The notes under the pieces are model-generated. The model saw only the letters and a program-made list of their open reading frames with translations. It did not search any database and had not been told where the DNA came from. From Ophthalmolycus amberensis (lineage: Eukaryota; Chordata; Actinopteri; Perciformes; Zoarcidae), in assembly GCA_024529925.1 (NCBI GenBank), contig JAFEUB010001194.1, forward strand, positions 398,001 through 462,000: DNA of 64,000 nt, in the 5' to 3' direction. How positions within the stretch are numbered: position 1 is the first letter of the stretch; the number at the start of each line of letters is the position of its first letter. The translations under genes and the position numbers were made by a program. Shown here in pieces: positions 10,516 through 21,400 of the stretch.

Positions 10516-11161
10516 TGTTGAATGCAGGACTTACTGGTTGTGGATTGTTTCATCAGTGTGGTATTAGTACTTTTACTGCAGTGATTTTCAGTGTGGAAAC
10601 TCACTTGGCAAACAGTTAATAAACAGTGGTTAGGGTTAGGGGCTCCAGATTCTTGACTGGGTCCAAATTCTTGCTCATGAGCAAGAATTTGGACCCAGTC
10701 AAGGATCTGGAGCCAGGGTTAGGAACCACTGTTTGTATAGTAACTGTTTGCCAAGTGAGTCCTGTCCAAACTTAAATCACTGACAAGTAATTCACTGCAG
10801 TAAAAGTACTAATAGACAATAACAATAATGGATTGTTTCATCCGTGTGGTATTAGTACTTTTACTGCAGTGAATTACTTGTCAGTGATTTTCAGTTTGGG
10901 AACTCACTTGGCAAACAGTTAATAAACAGTGGTTAGGGTTAGGGGCTCCAGATGCTTGACTGGGTCCAAATTCTTGCTCATGAGCAAGAATTTGGACCCA
11001 GTCAAGGATCTGGAGCCAGGGTTAGGAACCACTGTTTGTATAGTAACTGTTTGCCAAGTGAGTCCTGTCCAAACTTAAATCACTGACAAGTAATTCACTG
11101 CAGTAAAAGTACTAATAACACTGATGAAACAATTCACAACGAGTAAATGTCCTGCATTCAA
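10516..11161. repeat. Compound fold-back element with duplicated internal palindrome
   Basis: The outer arms (TTGAATGCAGGAC... at 10516 and its complement ending near 11161) enclose two direct copies of a palindrome. Their centres are GCTCA|TGAGC at 10677/10678 and 10980/10981, 303 bp apart. Palindrome arms include TTGGACCCAGTCAAG, the near-telomeric GGTTAGGGTTAGG and AAAAGTACTAAT. Copy 1 lacks about 15 bases in its left arm. It is probably a MITE-like DNA element. No protein is encoded. Confidence 0.75.
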
Positions 11162-11215
11162 AACCTTAGTCAATTTTGTTGTCAGCAAGAAGTAAAAGAT
11201 GTTGACATGGAGGAG

Positions 11216-12652
11216 CTACCTTACAGCACTCTCCTCCAGATTGCTTTCTCTGGCTCTCTTATTGCAGCGAAACCAGCTCATCCAGCTCCAACAACCGGTT
11301 TTGTTGCTGTTCTCCTGCTTTTTCTTTGAGAAGAACGAGCAGCCCCATCTTTTCTTTTTGGTTTCAGGACCTTTGAGGTCCTCCAGGTTGTTATTTCCCT
11401 CACATTGTTGCTCTGGTTCGACATTCGGAGCGGGGAGCGGATCGGCTGTGGCCTCGTCTCTCTCCTCGACGGTTGGGGCGGAGAGCGGATCGTCTCTCTC
11501 CTCAACATTCTCAGCGGGGAGCGGATCGGCTGTGGCCTCGTCTCTCTCCTCAACGGTTGGGGCGGGGAGCGGATCGGATGTGGCCTCGTCTCTCTCCTCG
11601 ACGGTTGAAGCGGGGAGCGGTTCGTCTCTCTCCTCGACATTTGGAGCGGGGAGCGGATCGGCTGTGGCCTCGTCTCTCTCAACGGTTGGGGCGGGGAGCG
11701 GATCGGCTGTGGCCTCGTCTCTCTCCTCGACGGTTGAAGCGGGGAGCGGTTCGTCTCTCTCCTCGACATTTGGAGCGGGGAGCGGATCGGCTGTGGCCTC
11801 CTCTCTCTCCTCAACGGTCGGAGCGGGGAGCGGATCGGTACTCTCCTCGTCTATCTCCTCGTCTATCTCCTCGATGGTCGGCAGAGCGGGTCTGGGCCCG
11901 TATCTCGGGTCGACCCTCGGTGTGGGCAGCAGAGCGCGTCTCGGCCAGAGCGGCCAGCATCTCGGGTCGAGCCTCGGTGTGGGCAGCAGAGCGGGTGTCG
12001 GCCCGTATCTCGGGTCGACCCTCGGTGTGTGCAGCAGAGCGGGTGTCGGCCCGTATCTCGGGTCGACCCTCGGTGTGTGCAGCAGAGCGGGTGTCGGCCC
12101 GTATCTCGGGTCGACCCTCGGTGTGTGCAGCAGAGCGGGTGTCGGCCCGTATCTCGGGTCGACCATCGGTGTGTGCAGCAGAGCGGGTGTCGGCCCGTAT
12201 CTCCGGTCGACCATCGGTGTGTGCAGCAGAGCGGGTGTCGGCCCGTATCTCCGGTCGACCATCGGTGTGTGCAGCAGAGCGGGCCTCGGCCTGTATCTCG
12301 GGTCGACCATCGGTGTGTGCAGCAGAGCGGGCCTCCGCCCGTATCTCGGGTCGACCCTCGGTGTCGGTAGCAGAGCGGGCCTCGGCCCGTATCTCGGGTC
12401 GACCCTCGGTGTCGGTAGCAGAGCGGGCCTCGGCCCGTATCTCGGGTCGACCCTCGGTGTCGGCAGGAGAGCGGGCCTCGGCCAGTATCTCGGGTTGGTA
12501 TTCATGGTCTCTTTAGCAGGCTGTCGAATACTTTGCTTGTCTGTAGATGACTGGTTAGTTGTATCGTTGTATTTCTCTGTCGAAGGTTTTTGTCGACAGC
12601 TTGTATATATTTGAATCATGGGGGTACCAGGTATGCTTGTATGTGATGTCAT
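11216..12652 (-). CDS. Hypothetical tandem-repeat protein, 478 codons
   Basis: This is an uninterrupted minus-strand frame from an ATG at 12652 to a stop at 11216. After a 49-residue leader (a more plausible start may be the later MNTNPRYW), it holds about 12 copies of a 16-residue unit (TPRVDPRYGPTPALLH type). Next comes a linker, EEIDEEIDEE, and then an acidic array built on DPLPAPTVEERDEATA. It ends in a basic, Cys/Trp-rich tail (KKKRWGCSFFSKKKQ, GCWSWMSWFRCNKR). I recognise no family. The 48-bp DNA period also keeps plus-strand frames open (471 codons at 11199-12614), so openness alone does not prove coding. Differences between units are mostly amino-acid changing. The first 20 or so codons lie inside the 183-bp repeat. 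It may be a fish-specific gene or only a GC-rich minisatellite. Confidence 0.35.
   Translation of the reverse strand: MTSHTSIPGTPMIQIYTSCRQKPSTEKYNDTTNQSSTDKQSIRQPAKETMNTNPRYWPRPALLPTPRVDPRYGPRPALLPTPRVDPRYGPRPALLPTPRVDPRYGRRPALLHTPMVDPRYRPRPALLHTPMVDRRYGPTPALLHTPMVDRRYGPTPALLHTPMVDPRYGPTPALLHTPRVDPRYGPTPALLHTPRVDPRYGPTPALLHTPRVDPRYGPTPALLPTPRLDPRCWPLWPRRALLPTPRVDPRYGPRPALPTIEEIDEEIDEESTDPLPAPTVEEREEATADPLPAPNVEERDEPLPASTVEERDEATADPLPAPTVERDEATADPLPAPNVEERDEPLPASTVEERDEATSDPLPAPTVEERDEATADPLPAENVEERDDPLSAPTVEERDEATADPLPAPNVEPEQQCEGNNNLEDLKGPETKKKRWGCSFFSKKKQENSNKTGCWSWMSWFRCNKRARESNLEESAVR
11405..12500. repeat. Two adjoining GC-rich minisatellites
   Basis: From 11880 to 12500 a 48-bp unit, GGTGTGTGCAGCAGAGCGGG plus 28 more bases, is repeated about 12 times with substitutions such as GTGTGTGC/GTGTCGGT. 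From 11405 to 11875 a second array, built on GCGGGGAGCGGATCGGCTGT and CTCGTCTCTCTCCTCGACGG, shows a mixed 39/48-bp organisation. Both keep a length divisible by three. Confidence 0.85.
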
Positions 12653-12868
12653 GGCAACACATGCTGGGATTCCATGAGAGAAACTAAGTTACCAGCTTGT
12701 ATATATTTGAATCATGGGGGTACCAAGTATGCTTGTATGTGATGTCATGCTGGGATTCCATGAGAGGTGGTGTCATGCAGCAAGGACTACAAACATGGCG
12801 TCTAGTAAAAGACTACAAAACCCAAAGTAATCAGTCATAACAAAGGTTGAAGCTGAACCATTTAAGCT
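12596..12868. repeat. 183-bp tandem repeat array, right part
   Basis: Two more copies of the unit found at 9848-10258 lie here: CAGCTTGTATATATTTGAAT at 12596 and again near 12692, the second running through CAAGGACTACAAACATGGCG to GAAGCTGAACCATTTAAGC. The first is truncated and the second lacks a few bases (TCATGCTGGG instead of TCATGGCAACACATGCTGGG). Confidence 0.8.
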
Positions 12869-13004
12869 GATGGTTAGTGAGGGAAAGTAAGAGAGAAACA
12901 ATGACTGAGGCGTACAGAGACAAACAACTTATTTATGTTGGCAAGGACACAGAGAGCTACAATTTCGATTTAATGTCTCAAAGATAGATTATGTTGTTGG
13001 TCTA

Positions 13005-13470
13005 GGGCCGCGAAAAACTTTCAGTTTTGTACCTGTGGGCCGCGGGACTGCATAGGTTATCAATTGAAGACACCAGAGATATTACTGTTATCCATGAGAC
13101 GCTCAGTTACAATATAGCTTCCCACCACCTGGTGGCGGTAATGCGTCAGTCAGTTGTTTAACAAGCTGCAATAAGCAGAAGAAGACACTCAGCTAGCCGC
13201 TAGCCTGTAGCGAAAGTTATGGATAAGTTATTAAAAAGAAAAAATGAAGACGACAGTGGTGCCATACCCCCCCAAAAGTCTAAATGTGTGCGCAAGTACA
13301 ACCCTGACTTTCTTAAGTACGGCTTTGTGAACGGAGGCAACGAGGCAGAGCCGAGGGCTCAGTGTGTGGAATGTGGGCTAATGCTATCAAACGAAGCACT
13401 GAAGCCTTCAAAAATAAAGCGACACCAAGCGACGAAACATCCAACGCTCGTGGGAAAGCCTGTTGGGCTT
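13005..13470 (+). mobile_element. hAT (Charlie/ZBED5-like) transposase, N-terminal fragment
   Basis: From an ATG at 13219 the frame reads MDKLLKRKNEDDSG, then VRKYNPDFLKYGFVNGGN, then PRAQCVECGLMLSNEALKPS and KIKRHQATKHP. This is the BED zinc finger (C-x2-C...H-x4-H) that opens ZBED5/SCAND3-like hAT transposases. Homology stops near 13470, and what follows is unrelated, so the DDE catalytic core is absent. Upstream (13005-13040) is a GGGCCGCG-rich stretch that may derive from the element's 5' end. Confidence 0.7.
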
Positions 13471-14014
13471 CTTGTTGTGTATGCAGGTTTACATACACAT
13501 GATAATAAATGTCTTTGTGATCATCACATTGTATCATCTCATTTATTTGACAAGGGTTTTGCCTGTTCAACTCCGCGAGGAGCCCGGCATCCTCGATCCC
13601 CTCCCCTTCCGTTCCTACGGCTTGTTTGCGCAAATACGTCACAAAACATGTCCGTGTTTGGTATCCCAGCATGCCCAAAATCCTCATCTTTGCAAAGAAA
13701 TCATCGATTTTCTTTCATTTCTTATGGTTTCTCCACAAAAGGAGCCCACACACACACTGTCCAAAGTCGCCATAACCGCTGCAAGTCGTAACTTGCAGCA
13801 TTTCGACGGAAAAAGACACATTACAGACCCGACAACGTGCTAGCGGATGTTACCATGGAGCTACTGGCTTCAGAAAACGCCAGTACTTATAGTACAAACC
13901 ACTTTTAACCAAAGCGACTTACAATTCAGATTATATCACACCGTAGGCACAGCTACGGGAGCAATTTTTGAGGTTGTCTTGGAAACTTATTTCTGAAGTA
14001 AAGGGAGATCAGCA

Positions 14015-14245
14015 CAGCTTCCTGCTGTCACAGTATTTTAAATACATTGATAAGGCAGGGTATGCTAAATGCAGCCTCTGCTCCAAGGAGATAAAGTACA
14101 GCAACAAGGGCTCACGTGCCCTCTCATCACACTGTACACACTGTTCACTGTGATGACCACAGCCAGTGGACTAACAGTCCCACGTTGCTCTCAAGAACCC
14201 TGAAGTAATGAGAGGGTTAAGGTGCCTGTACCTTCTTTTCAGCGG
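14015..14245 (+). mobile_element. hAT/ZBED transposase BED-finger fragment, copy 2
   Basis: Reads SQYFKYIDKAGYAKCSLCSK and SNKGSRALSSHCTH, ending in a TGA and a tail (CAAGAACCCTGAAGTAATGA) shared with 9313-9530. It is slightly better preserved than that copy. The pair brackets the whole repeat-rich block 9.5-14 kb in direct orientation. Confidence 0.6.
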
Positions 14246-15300
14246 GTTGCTAATGCAGAGGTGTGTATAGATCACAGCTATTATTTTACTCTTGATAAAC
14301 TACCTTAGCCAGAGTAGATTATCATTTTCATTTAAATAATTGAACTGGATTGAATGCATATAATACAACAGTGGACGTTAATATGAAGCCGTACAGTAAC
14401 AGGGTTCAATGAAAACGAGTCACTTTTTTTTGTACAGGCAATGGTTCTCGCTACTCTTGCTATCTGTTTTTATGACTAAAACTTTTGAAAATGAGACCTC
14501 GGTCTCAATGGATTTTGTCTAAATAAAGGTTAATAATGATTGAAAAAAATAAAAAAGCTAACTAGCCAGCTGTTCAACTAGAGCTGAAATACTGATTCAT
14601 CACGGAATAATAGATTTGTTTTTTGCTTGAAGTAAATGTCTTACCACTTAATTTTCTTCTCGGAGTACACCACAATGCTATATTTGAAAGCTCATATTTA
14701 AAATAAAATTCTCCCGGGGAGCATGCCACCGCACCCCCGACAGGGTTTCGGGTTCGGGTGCTTGTCACCTTTTTCACCTCTTATGAGTTTGCAGGTATGA
14801 ATAAAGGAGCCTAAACTGCATAAAATTACTAATTTTGCATTAAGTTTACCTCTAGTTCCCAATATTTGAATCCAGGGGTAACGTGTGCTTCTAGTGAGTA
14901 AAACATTTTTCTGCAATGAATTGGATAATCTAATGTTGGTGAAGCTAAACTCAACCGGTTGTGTTTTCATTAACTCGAGGTTACAACCATCCTTGGATAG
15001 GTTTAAGTTGTGCGTTGGTTCTACATGTCGACATTTCTTTATTCATGCATCACAGAAGTTGTCAGTCATCCTGATCTGGTAGCAACATTTTATTCCTTTC
15101 AAGGTTCTGACCTTTATTTGAACCTTATTTCATGTAAAAATCCAGGTTATTAAGGTAAAGTAGGAGATATCTTCAAGTAATCACACTTGAAAAATGTATA
15201 TTCTAACTGATGGGAGGAAAATAATGAAACCACTAGTTGGTGCAAATGCACAGTTGAAGAATCCAAAACTGCTTATGAATCAACGCTACATTTAGATTGC
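14246..15300. other. Intergenic spacer with no supported gene
   Basis: AT-rich sequence. The only recognisable item is AATGAGACCTCGGTCTCAAT followed by GGATTTTGTCTAAATAAAGG (about 14490-14530), a motif recurring in many teleost genomes that is probably a repeat tail. I see no exon with a good splice or domain signature. Confidence 0.4.
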
Positions 15301-15318
15301 CATCCAGCTTTACATATG

Positions 15319-15324
15319 TTTATT
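15319..15324 (-). terminator. sh3d19 polyadenylation signal
   Basis: TTTATT on the plus strand is AATAAA on the sh3d19 strand, about 170 bases past its stop codon. Confidence 0.6.
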
Positions 15325-15496
15325 GTTATTCTGTGAACACCATTATAAGTTAAGGCATCAAATTAAAAAAAGATCACAATTTGTTGATGAAATACTGCAT
15401 TCCAGTTCCCGACGGTTCACTTCAGACCTCCACGGCTGAAAACCTCTGTCCTCTGATCTCATGCCAGTTCTTGTCATCCAACAGTGTGACGTGACA

Positions 15497-18400
15497 CTAT
15501 CCCAGTACTTGCACATAGTTTTTAGGGACCAGAGCCCGTTTCCCTCTCAAGTCACCCAGGAACCATTCTTCATCAACGGGCTCCAGACCAGTTATAATAT
15601 CCCCAACCTGAGAAAGAAGAGGGAGTGAGAGATCGATAGAATGGCAGTGCTTTCTAGAGACAGTCTTTGTCTGTGAATTTATTCATAAAAAACAAAATCA
15701 CTCTACCTGCAGAGAGAGCTCCTCGTCACATTGTGACAGATAGTCAAACATTGCCTTGCCTCTACTTCCAGCAGCAGCCCCACTCTGCTGGTTATTAGGC
15801 TGCTGACCTGCTGAAGAAATAACATACTTCATTAATTAATGACAAAGAATGATGCCGGTTTGACAAAACTCCCATTTGTTTTAGAGCTGAAACAATTAAT
15901 TAGTTGATAACCAACGAATGGTTTAAATACTTTTCCCAAGTACAAATACCATGCAATACCCAGTTCAAGCTACTTAACAGTGAGTATTTGGTGCTTTTCT
16001 CTGACTAATGAAATGGTAAACTGAATATCTTGGTCAAGCCAAACCAGCAATTTGAGTCAAGAAGCCACCTTCAAGACACTAATCAATTCATTGATACAAT
16101 AATTGGCAGCTGAATCACTAATAAAGTTGCCTGTCACTTTGAAATGCTACAGAACAACTTCAGTCAGTGGTGGAAGGAATATTTACATCCTTTACTTAAG
16201 TAAAAGTGGCAATGCCACACGGAAAACACTTCACTTAAGGTATGACAAATAGACACAGAGCAGTAAAATGTTGATGTGTAGCGTCGCTGTCCTGTGAGAA
16301 CCACGTATCTCTAACAAAGTCAAACAAGAAAAACAGCTGTTTTCAGCTTTGAGACATGCATTTTCCAGCTGACTCTTTTTGAAGAAGTATGGGAATTTTT
16401 TCAATCCATAAAGGAACACTTCATTAACAATGACAAATATGCAGATTCAAAAGATACATGGGTTTCACTGGGCAGGGAGGATATGAAAAGCTGTAGTCTG
16501 TAAAGTAACTAAAGCTGTCAGACAAATGTAGTGGAGTAATTAAAGTCATTAATTAAATGGAAATACTCAGGTACAGTACTTAAGTAAATGTACTTCAGAT
16601 TTGTGAAAAGTGTCTTTTTAAAAAGAAAATGCATTTAATTACTTGACGAATGTGTAACAAAGTAGTTCACCACCACATTTGTAATTTTGAGTAGATTCAC
16701 ATCTTATTTTCCGAAGAGACATAGAATGATTCACCCTCTAAATATGTATCTCTATTGACACTAATGATAAGTTCAATGAGTAGGACTGAGGATGATAATC
16801 GTTTTGCATCTTCATACCTGTGCTGCTCTCAACAAAAGCCCTGGGGAACACGCCCTCTGTGCCGTTGAGCCGGCCGCAGCTCCACTCAGCGTCAACATGG
16901 CGGCTGATCAGGATCCGGTCGCCCTGTTGAAACGACAGGTCGCCGTCTGAATTCCCATCATAGTCGTACAGAGCCACCCCCCACTCCACAGCGGGCTGAG
17001 ACGCCTACAGAGTGAGCAGGACGAGAGGGGAGAGGATATTGTTACACACACTTACAACATTCAGCTGGAACAAACTTATTTTATCAGATTTTGTTTGTTT
17101 TACGGAACACATTGGGTGTGTATGATGTGTCCGTTTACATAAATATGTGTCACCTGAGCAGGTTTGGCCGCTTCAGGGTGCGTACTCGGAGGAGCGACCA
17201 TGCCTGTGGGAAAAAATGATGAACAAGTTAGTAAAAAGGAAACGCATACCATCCCATCAGGAAACAAAATAGAAAAAGGAGAAATCTGTGGGCACACTTG
17301 GGTATTATTAACATATTGATGTGTAACTGACATAATGCAGTGTCTCTGTATTTTTTGTGGGGTTTTACCTGGTGGGGAGTTTACACTCTACACTTTATAT
17401 AATATATTTAAAGTATGCAATAATTCATTTGTGTAAAACGTGTTACATTAGCATACTCATGTATTTTTATACCGAGTATACAATTTTATTTTGCAGACTT
17501 TACGGCCAACAAATTACATCCATAAATGTAATATTTATATCAATAAGATTCAGTATTTCTCAACCAGAATGTAACTCAAAAGGCAGATAAAACGAAAGTT
17601 ACGAATGTAACTACGGTTCTATGAATCCTGGATGACCGCCAGAGGCAGTGCTTAACACTGGATATCTTCCGTCTCGCGCATGCGCAGGTCGAATATTTAT
17701 ATCAACAAAGTCACTCGTGACCTCAGATGACTCCCGTCGTCTATAAGTTCCGGTGTCATCCTGAGCTTCAGTCCTATGGAATCTTCTCGCGAGTTCACGG
17801 GATTCCGAGTGACCAAGAACTCTGGCGGTCATCCAGGATTCATAGAACCGTAGTTACATTCGTAACTTTCGTTCTATTTCATCCTTACTGACCGCCAGAG
17901 GCAGTGCTTAACACTGGATGACTTATACCAAAAGAGTCACGAGGAATCACAAGTACCCACCTTGTATCGCTCAGGCAGAGGAAGCTGGCCAGAGAACCCT
18001 CCCCAGTGGGTGAGGGGTGGCCACGTTCACTCTGTAGTGTCTGGTGAATGTGCTCGGTGAGGCCCCTGAGGCCGCAGCACATATATCCTCCACTGGCACA
18101 CCTCTCAGGGCTGCCCCTGACGTGGAGACACTCCTGGTAGAGTGGCCCCTCACTCCGGATGGTAGAGGACGGTCGCTCGCCTTGTATGCATGGGCAATGG
18201 CCTCCACTATCCAGTGGGACAGGCGCTGTTTCGAAAGGGCACAGCCCTTCTTAGGCCCACCATAACTGATAAAGAGCTGCTCCGACCGCCGTATGCAAGC
18301 GGTGGCCTCCACATAAGCTCTGAGGGCCCGCACTGGGCACAGCAGCCTTGACCTCTCCTCTCCCAATGGGAGAGCTGGATAGTAATCGGTTTATATTTGA

Positions 18401-21400
18401 ACGTATCCACACCCTTGGGAGAAACACTGCATTAGGCCAGAAAGTGACACCCAAGCCATCTGAGTTCCACCTCAGACATGATTCTTCCACTGACAGGGCA
18501 TGCAGCTCGCACATTGAGCTGAATTGACGGCAAGGAGAAAACCGTTTTGCCGATAGCCATCTCGGCTCCGCCTGTGCCAGGGGTCCAAAAGGAGACAAGC
18601 ATAAGGTGTCCAGTACCAAGGGTAGGTCCCATGCAGGGGAGACGGCCCTTATCTAGGAGGGACTGTAGAAACTCAGTACAGCAGGCACGGGGCGCTGTAC
18701 TGGGACCTTGTTCTAAGCCGCACACCAGTCAGAACAGCTTCCACCTGTTCTTTGTACTGCAGGCAGGTAGACCGCGCACTGGCATTCAGAATAGTCAGTC
18801 AGACTGGTTCTATGCAGCCACTCAGCATCCGGTCGGGCCCTCCCGTGACCCATAGTTGAAGGCGGCAGGGATTGGAATGCCAAATCCGACCCTCTAGTTG
18901 CGACAGGAGATCCCTCCTGTCGGGGAAGAACTCTGAAAAGCTTATCGCAAAATCAGAGGGAATGGTGGAAAGGCATAAAGAAGATCCTCTGGCCACGTGT
19001 GAGCCAGGGAATCTTGACCCAGAGGGCTGGTCCTCTCCGTCAGGGAGACCCAGTGGGGGCAGTGGGTCGACACGTCTGGATGCAGCCGCCACTCTCACGG
19101 TGGAGGCTTGTGACGGAACAGGAAAACCACAACCTGGTTCCGTTCTCCTGGTGGGTACATTGCCCACCGGCTGGTCAGGCGAGGGGCCTCCCAAGTCAGA
19201 AGGCCACGGTGATCCCCGTAGCAACTTCTGCAGATCTGGTGCCCCATTGATAGTTCATGGGAAATCACAGCAGAGGTGCTGTCCACCGGACAAGCACATG
19301 CTTTCCCTTCAAATATGGAAGGAAGTGCTCGAGCGCTAGCTCTAGAACCTGGACCTGCGGTCTTTCAGCAGACAACTGCCCCCAGGCTGTCCTGTCACAC
19401 TGCACCCCGCCTTGAGAGGCAGGCATCTGTTGTGACAATCTCCTGGTGGAATGGAACCGAGCCCCTGGGGCTCGGTTCCTGGGACACTGTTTGCCAGATA
19501 TGCACTCCCTCCCTGGGGATAGTGAATAGGCACTGTTTCGATAATATTATTGCCCTGTATCTGTGCCACTTGGCATCCAAGTGAAGGCTGTTCAGCCATC
19601 TGCAAACCCAAGGGAACGACAGTTGAGGCAGCTGTCAGTTTACCCAATAGTCGGAGAAAGGATGTAGGGCAACCGTCTGCCCCCTCGGAAGGGGGAGAGG
19701 TTGAGGGGGTTGTTGTCCACATGCCGGGGCGACAGACAGGCCCTCATAGGGCCACACTAATGAAGGTTATGCTCTGAGAAGGGCTCATGTTCACCTTTAC
19801 TTGTTCACCTTGAGGCCCACCGGGCCACGTGAGAGAAGGCGAGCAGTGTCCTGTGGCGCCTGAAGCCAGGATGGCGCCTAGGTCAGCCAGTCGTCTAAGT
19901 ACGGCAGTATGTTCACGCCCTGTGATTGCAGGGGGAAAGGACAGCAGTAACACACCCTGTGAACACCCATGGGGAGATGGGAGAGTCCAAATGGAAGCCC
20001 CCAGGACTGAAAGTGGCAGCCTTAAAAGGCGAAATGTAGAAACTGCCTGTGGTGATGCACCATGGGAACAGGCGTCGATAGACGTGAACCCCTCTCCCTT
20101 GGAAATCTGCTGCTGGGAGAAAGAACCCCGACAGCCGGCCCCGAGACATCTCCTGGCCCCCCTGCCGGGGGGACGGGGACGTAGGTAGGGTTGTATAGGT
20201 GGCGGTCCGGCCTCTCAGCAGGACGCCGAGGCCTGTGGCGGCTACTAGGGTAAGCTGGAGGCTGAGAAAACGGCCTTGTGGGGCCAAAGTGGGACCCCTA
20301 GGTCTGGGGTGCAGGCATGTCCCTGCAAAGACCAGAGAACTGCTGCCTGGTCTGGCTAGCGCTAACAGTCCGCTGACGCGCCTGTATAGCAGCTGACTCA
20401 ACAGCTCACCAGGTTCCACTGGGACAGTACGGAGGGTCCTCCTACATGCTCAGATAGGGGTGACTGCGCCAGCCAAACCTGGCGGCGAGTCTGAACCAGG
20501 GTGGACATCATACGTCCAAGTTCCCTCGACATCAAGGGAAAGCCTGAGGTGGGAGAGGGAGTTGTCGATACGGTGCACAGCGCTGCTGTGTCATAAGCCC
20601 TGGATAGCAGGTCATCTTTGACCAGACATTGGGTCGAGGGCACCTGGCATCGGGCCTCAGAGTCTCCTCAGGGGAAACTATGATGGACGCAATAGTAGTC
20701 TAACTGGCTGGCATACGTGCAAGGCCAGATTTGCCACCTCCTGCATGGTCTGATGTAAGGCGGGAGAGAGCCCTGGTGTCTCCAGCATGCATGCAACTCC
20801 CTCAGATATTCCTCGGAGGGAGGAACAGAAAAGGTGGTGAGGGCGGGAAGGCGCCTGAAGAAGGCACTCACAGGTGGATGTTCCAGCTGCTGTGTATGCC
20901 AGGCGTGCAAGCGCCATACAAATGACCAGGGTAGGTTGGGCTGGATTCAGCTGCCCTGACAGGGGGAGGTAGACCTCACGCATCAGGTGTTCCACTTCGG
21001 CCAGCCTAGCAGACCTTACTGCTCAAGGCGTGATGCCGCAGGTCCTGCCTGGGTTCTCCGAGAGGCCCTGCCTCAGAAGCTCGAGGCTAAGGCAAGAGGT
21101 CAGGGCCATCCTCAGGCTGAAGAGGAGCTATACAGGTCCTACAGCCGGGAGAGTTTAACATGCCACTAGTTGATGCGGAATTCCAAATCAGTCTGAGCGG
21201 GAGCGCTCTGCTGAATGTCGAGAGAACAGGCAGGGGGCAGTCAGAGGAGAGTGATCCTTCAGACACTCTTCACTTGGCCAGCCGCTGCGGATATTGGTGA
21301 CCCACCAGTTAGCCTGAGCGAGAGCACTCCGCCACTGTGGAAACAGGTCAGGCAAAGTCCTTATAGTGAGAGGGGAGCGAGGACACTCTCTTCACTAAGC

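Noticed and set aside
11199..12614. 471-codon plus-strand ORF rich in Ser/Gly
   Set aside because: Opposite-strand shadow of the same minisatellite. Openness follows from the 48-bp GC-rich unit, and the product (SSLSSTVGAGSGS repeats) has no terminal non-repeat domain.
13560..13860. 126- and 124-codon ORFs downstream of the BED-finger fragment
   Set aside because: Not continuous with the transposase frame; no hAT catalytic motifs.
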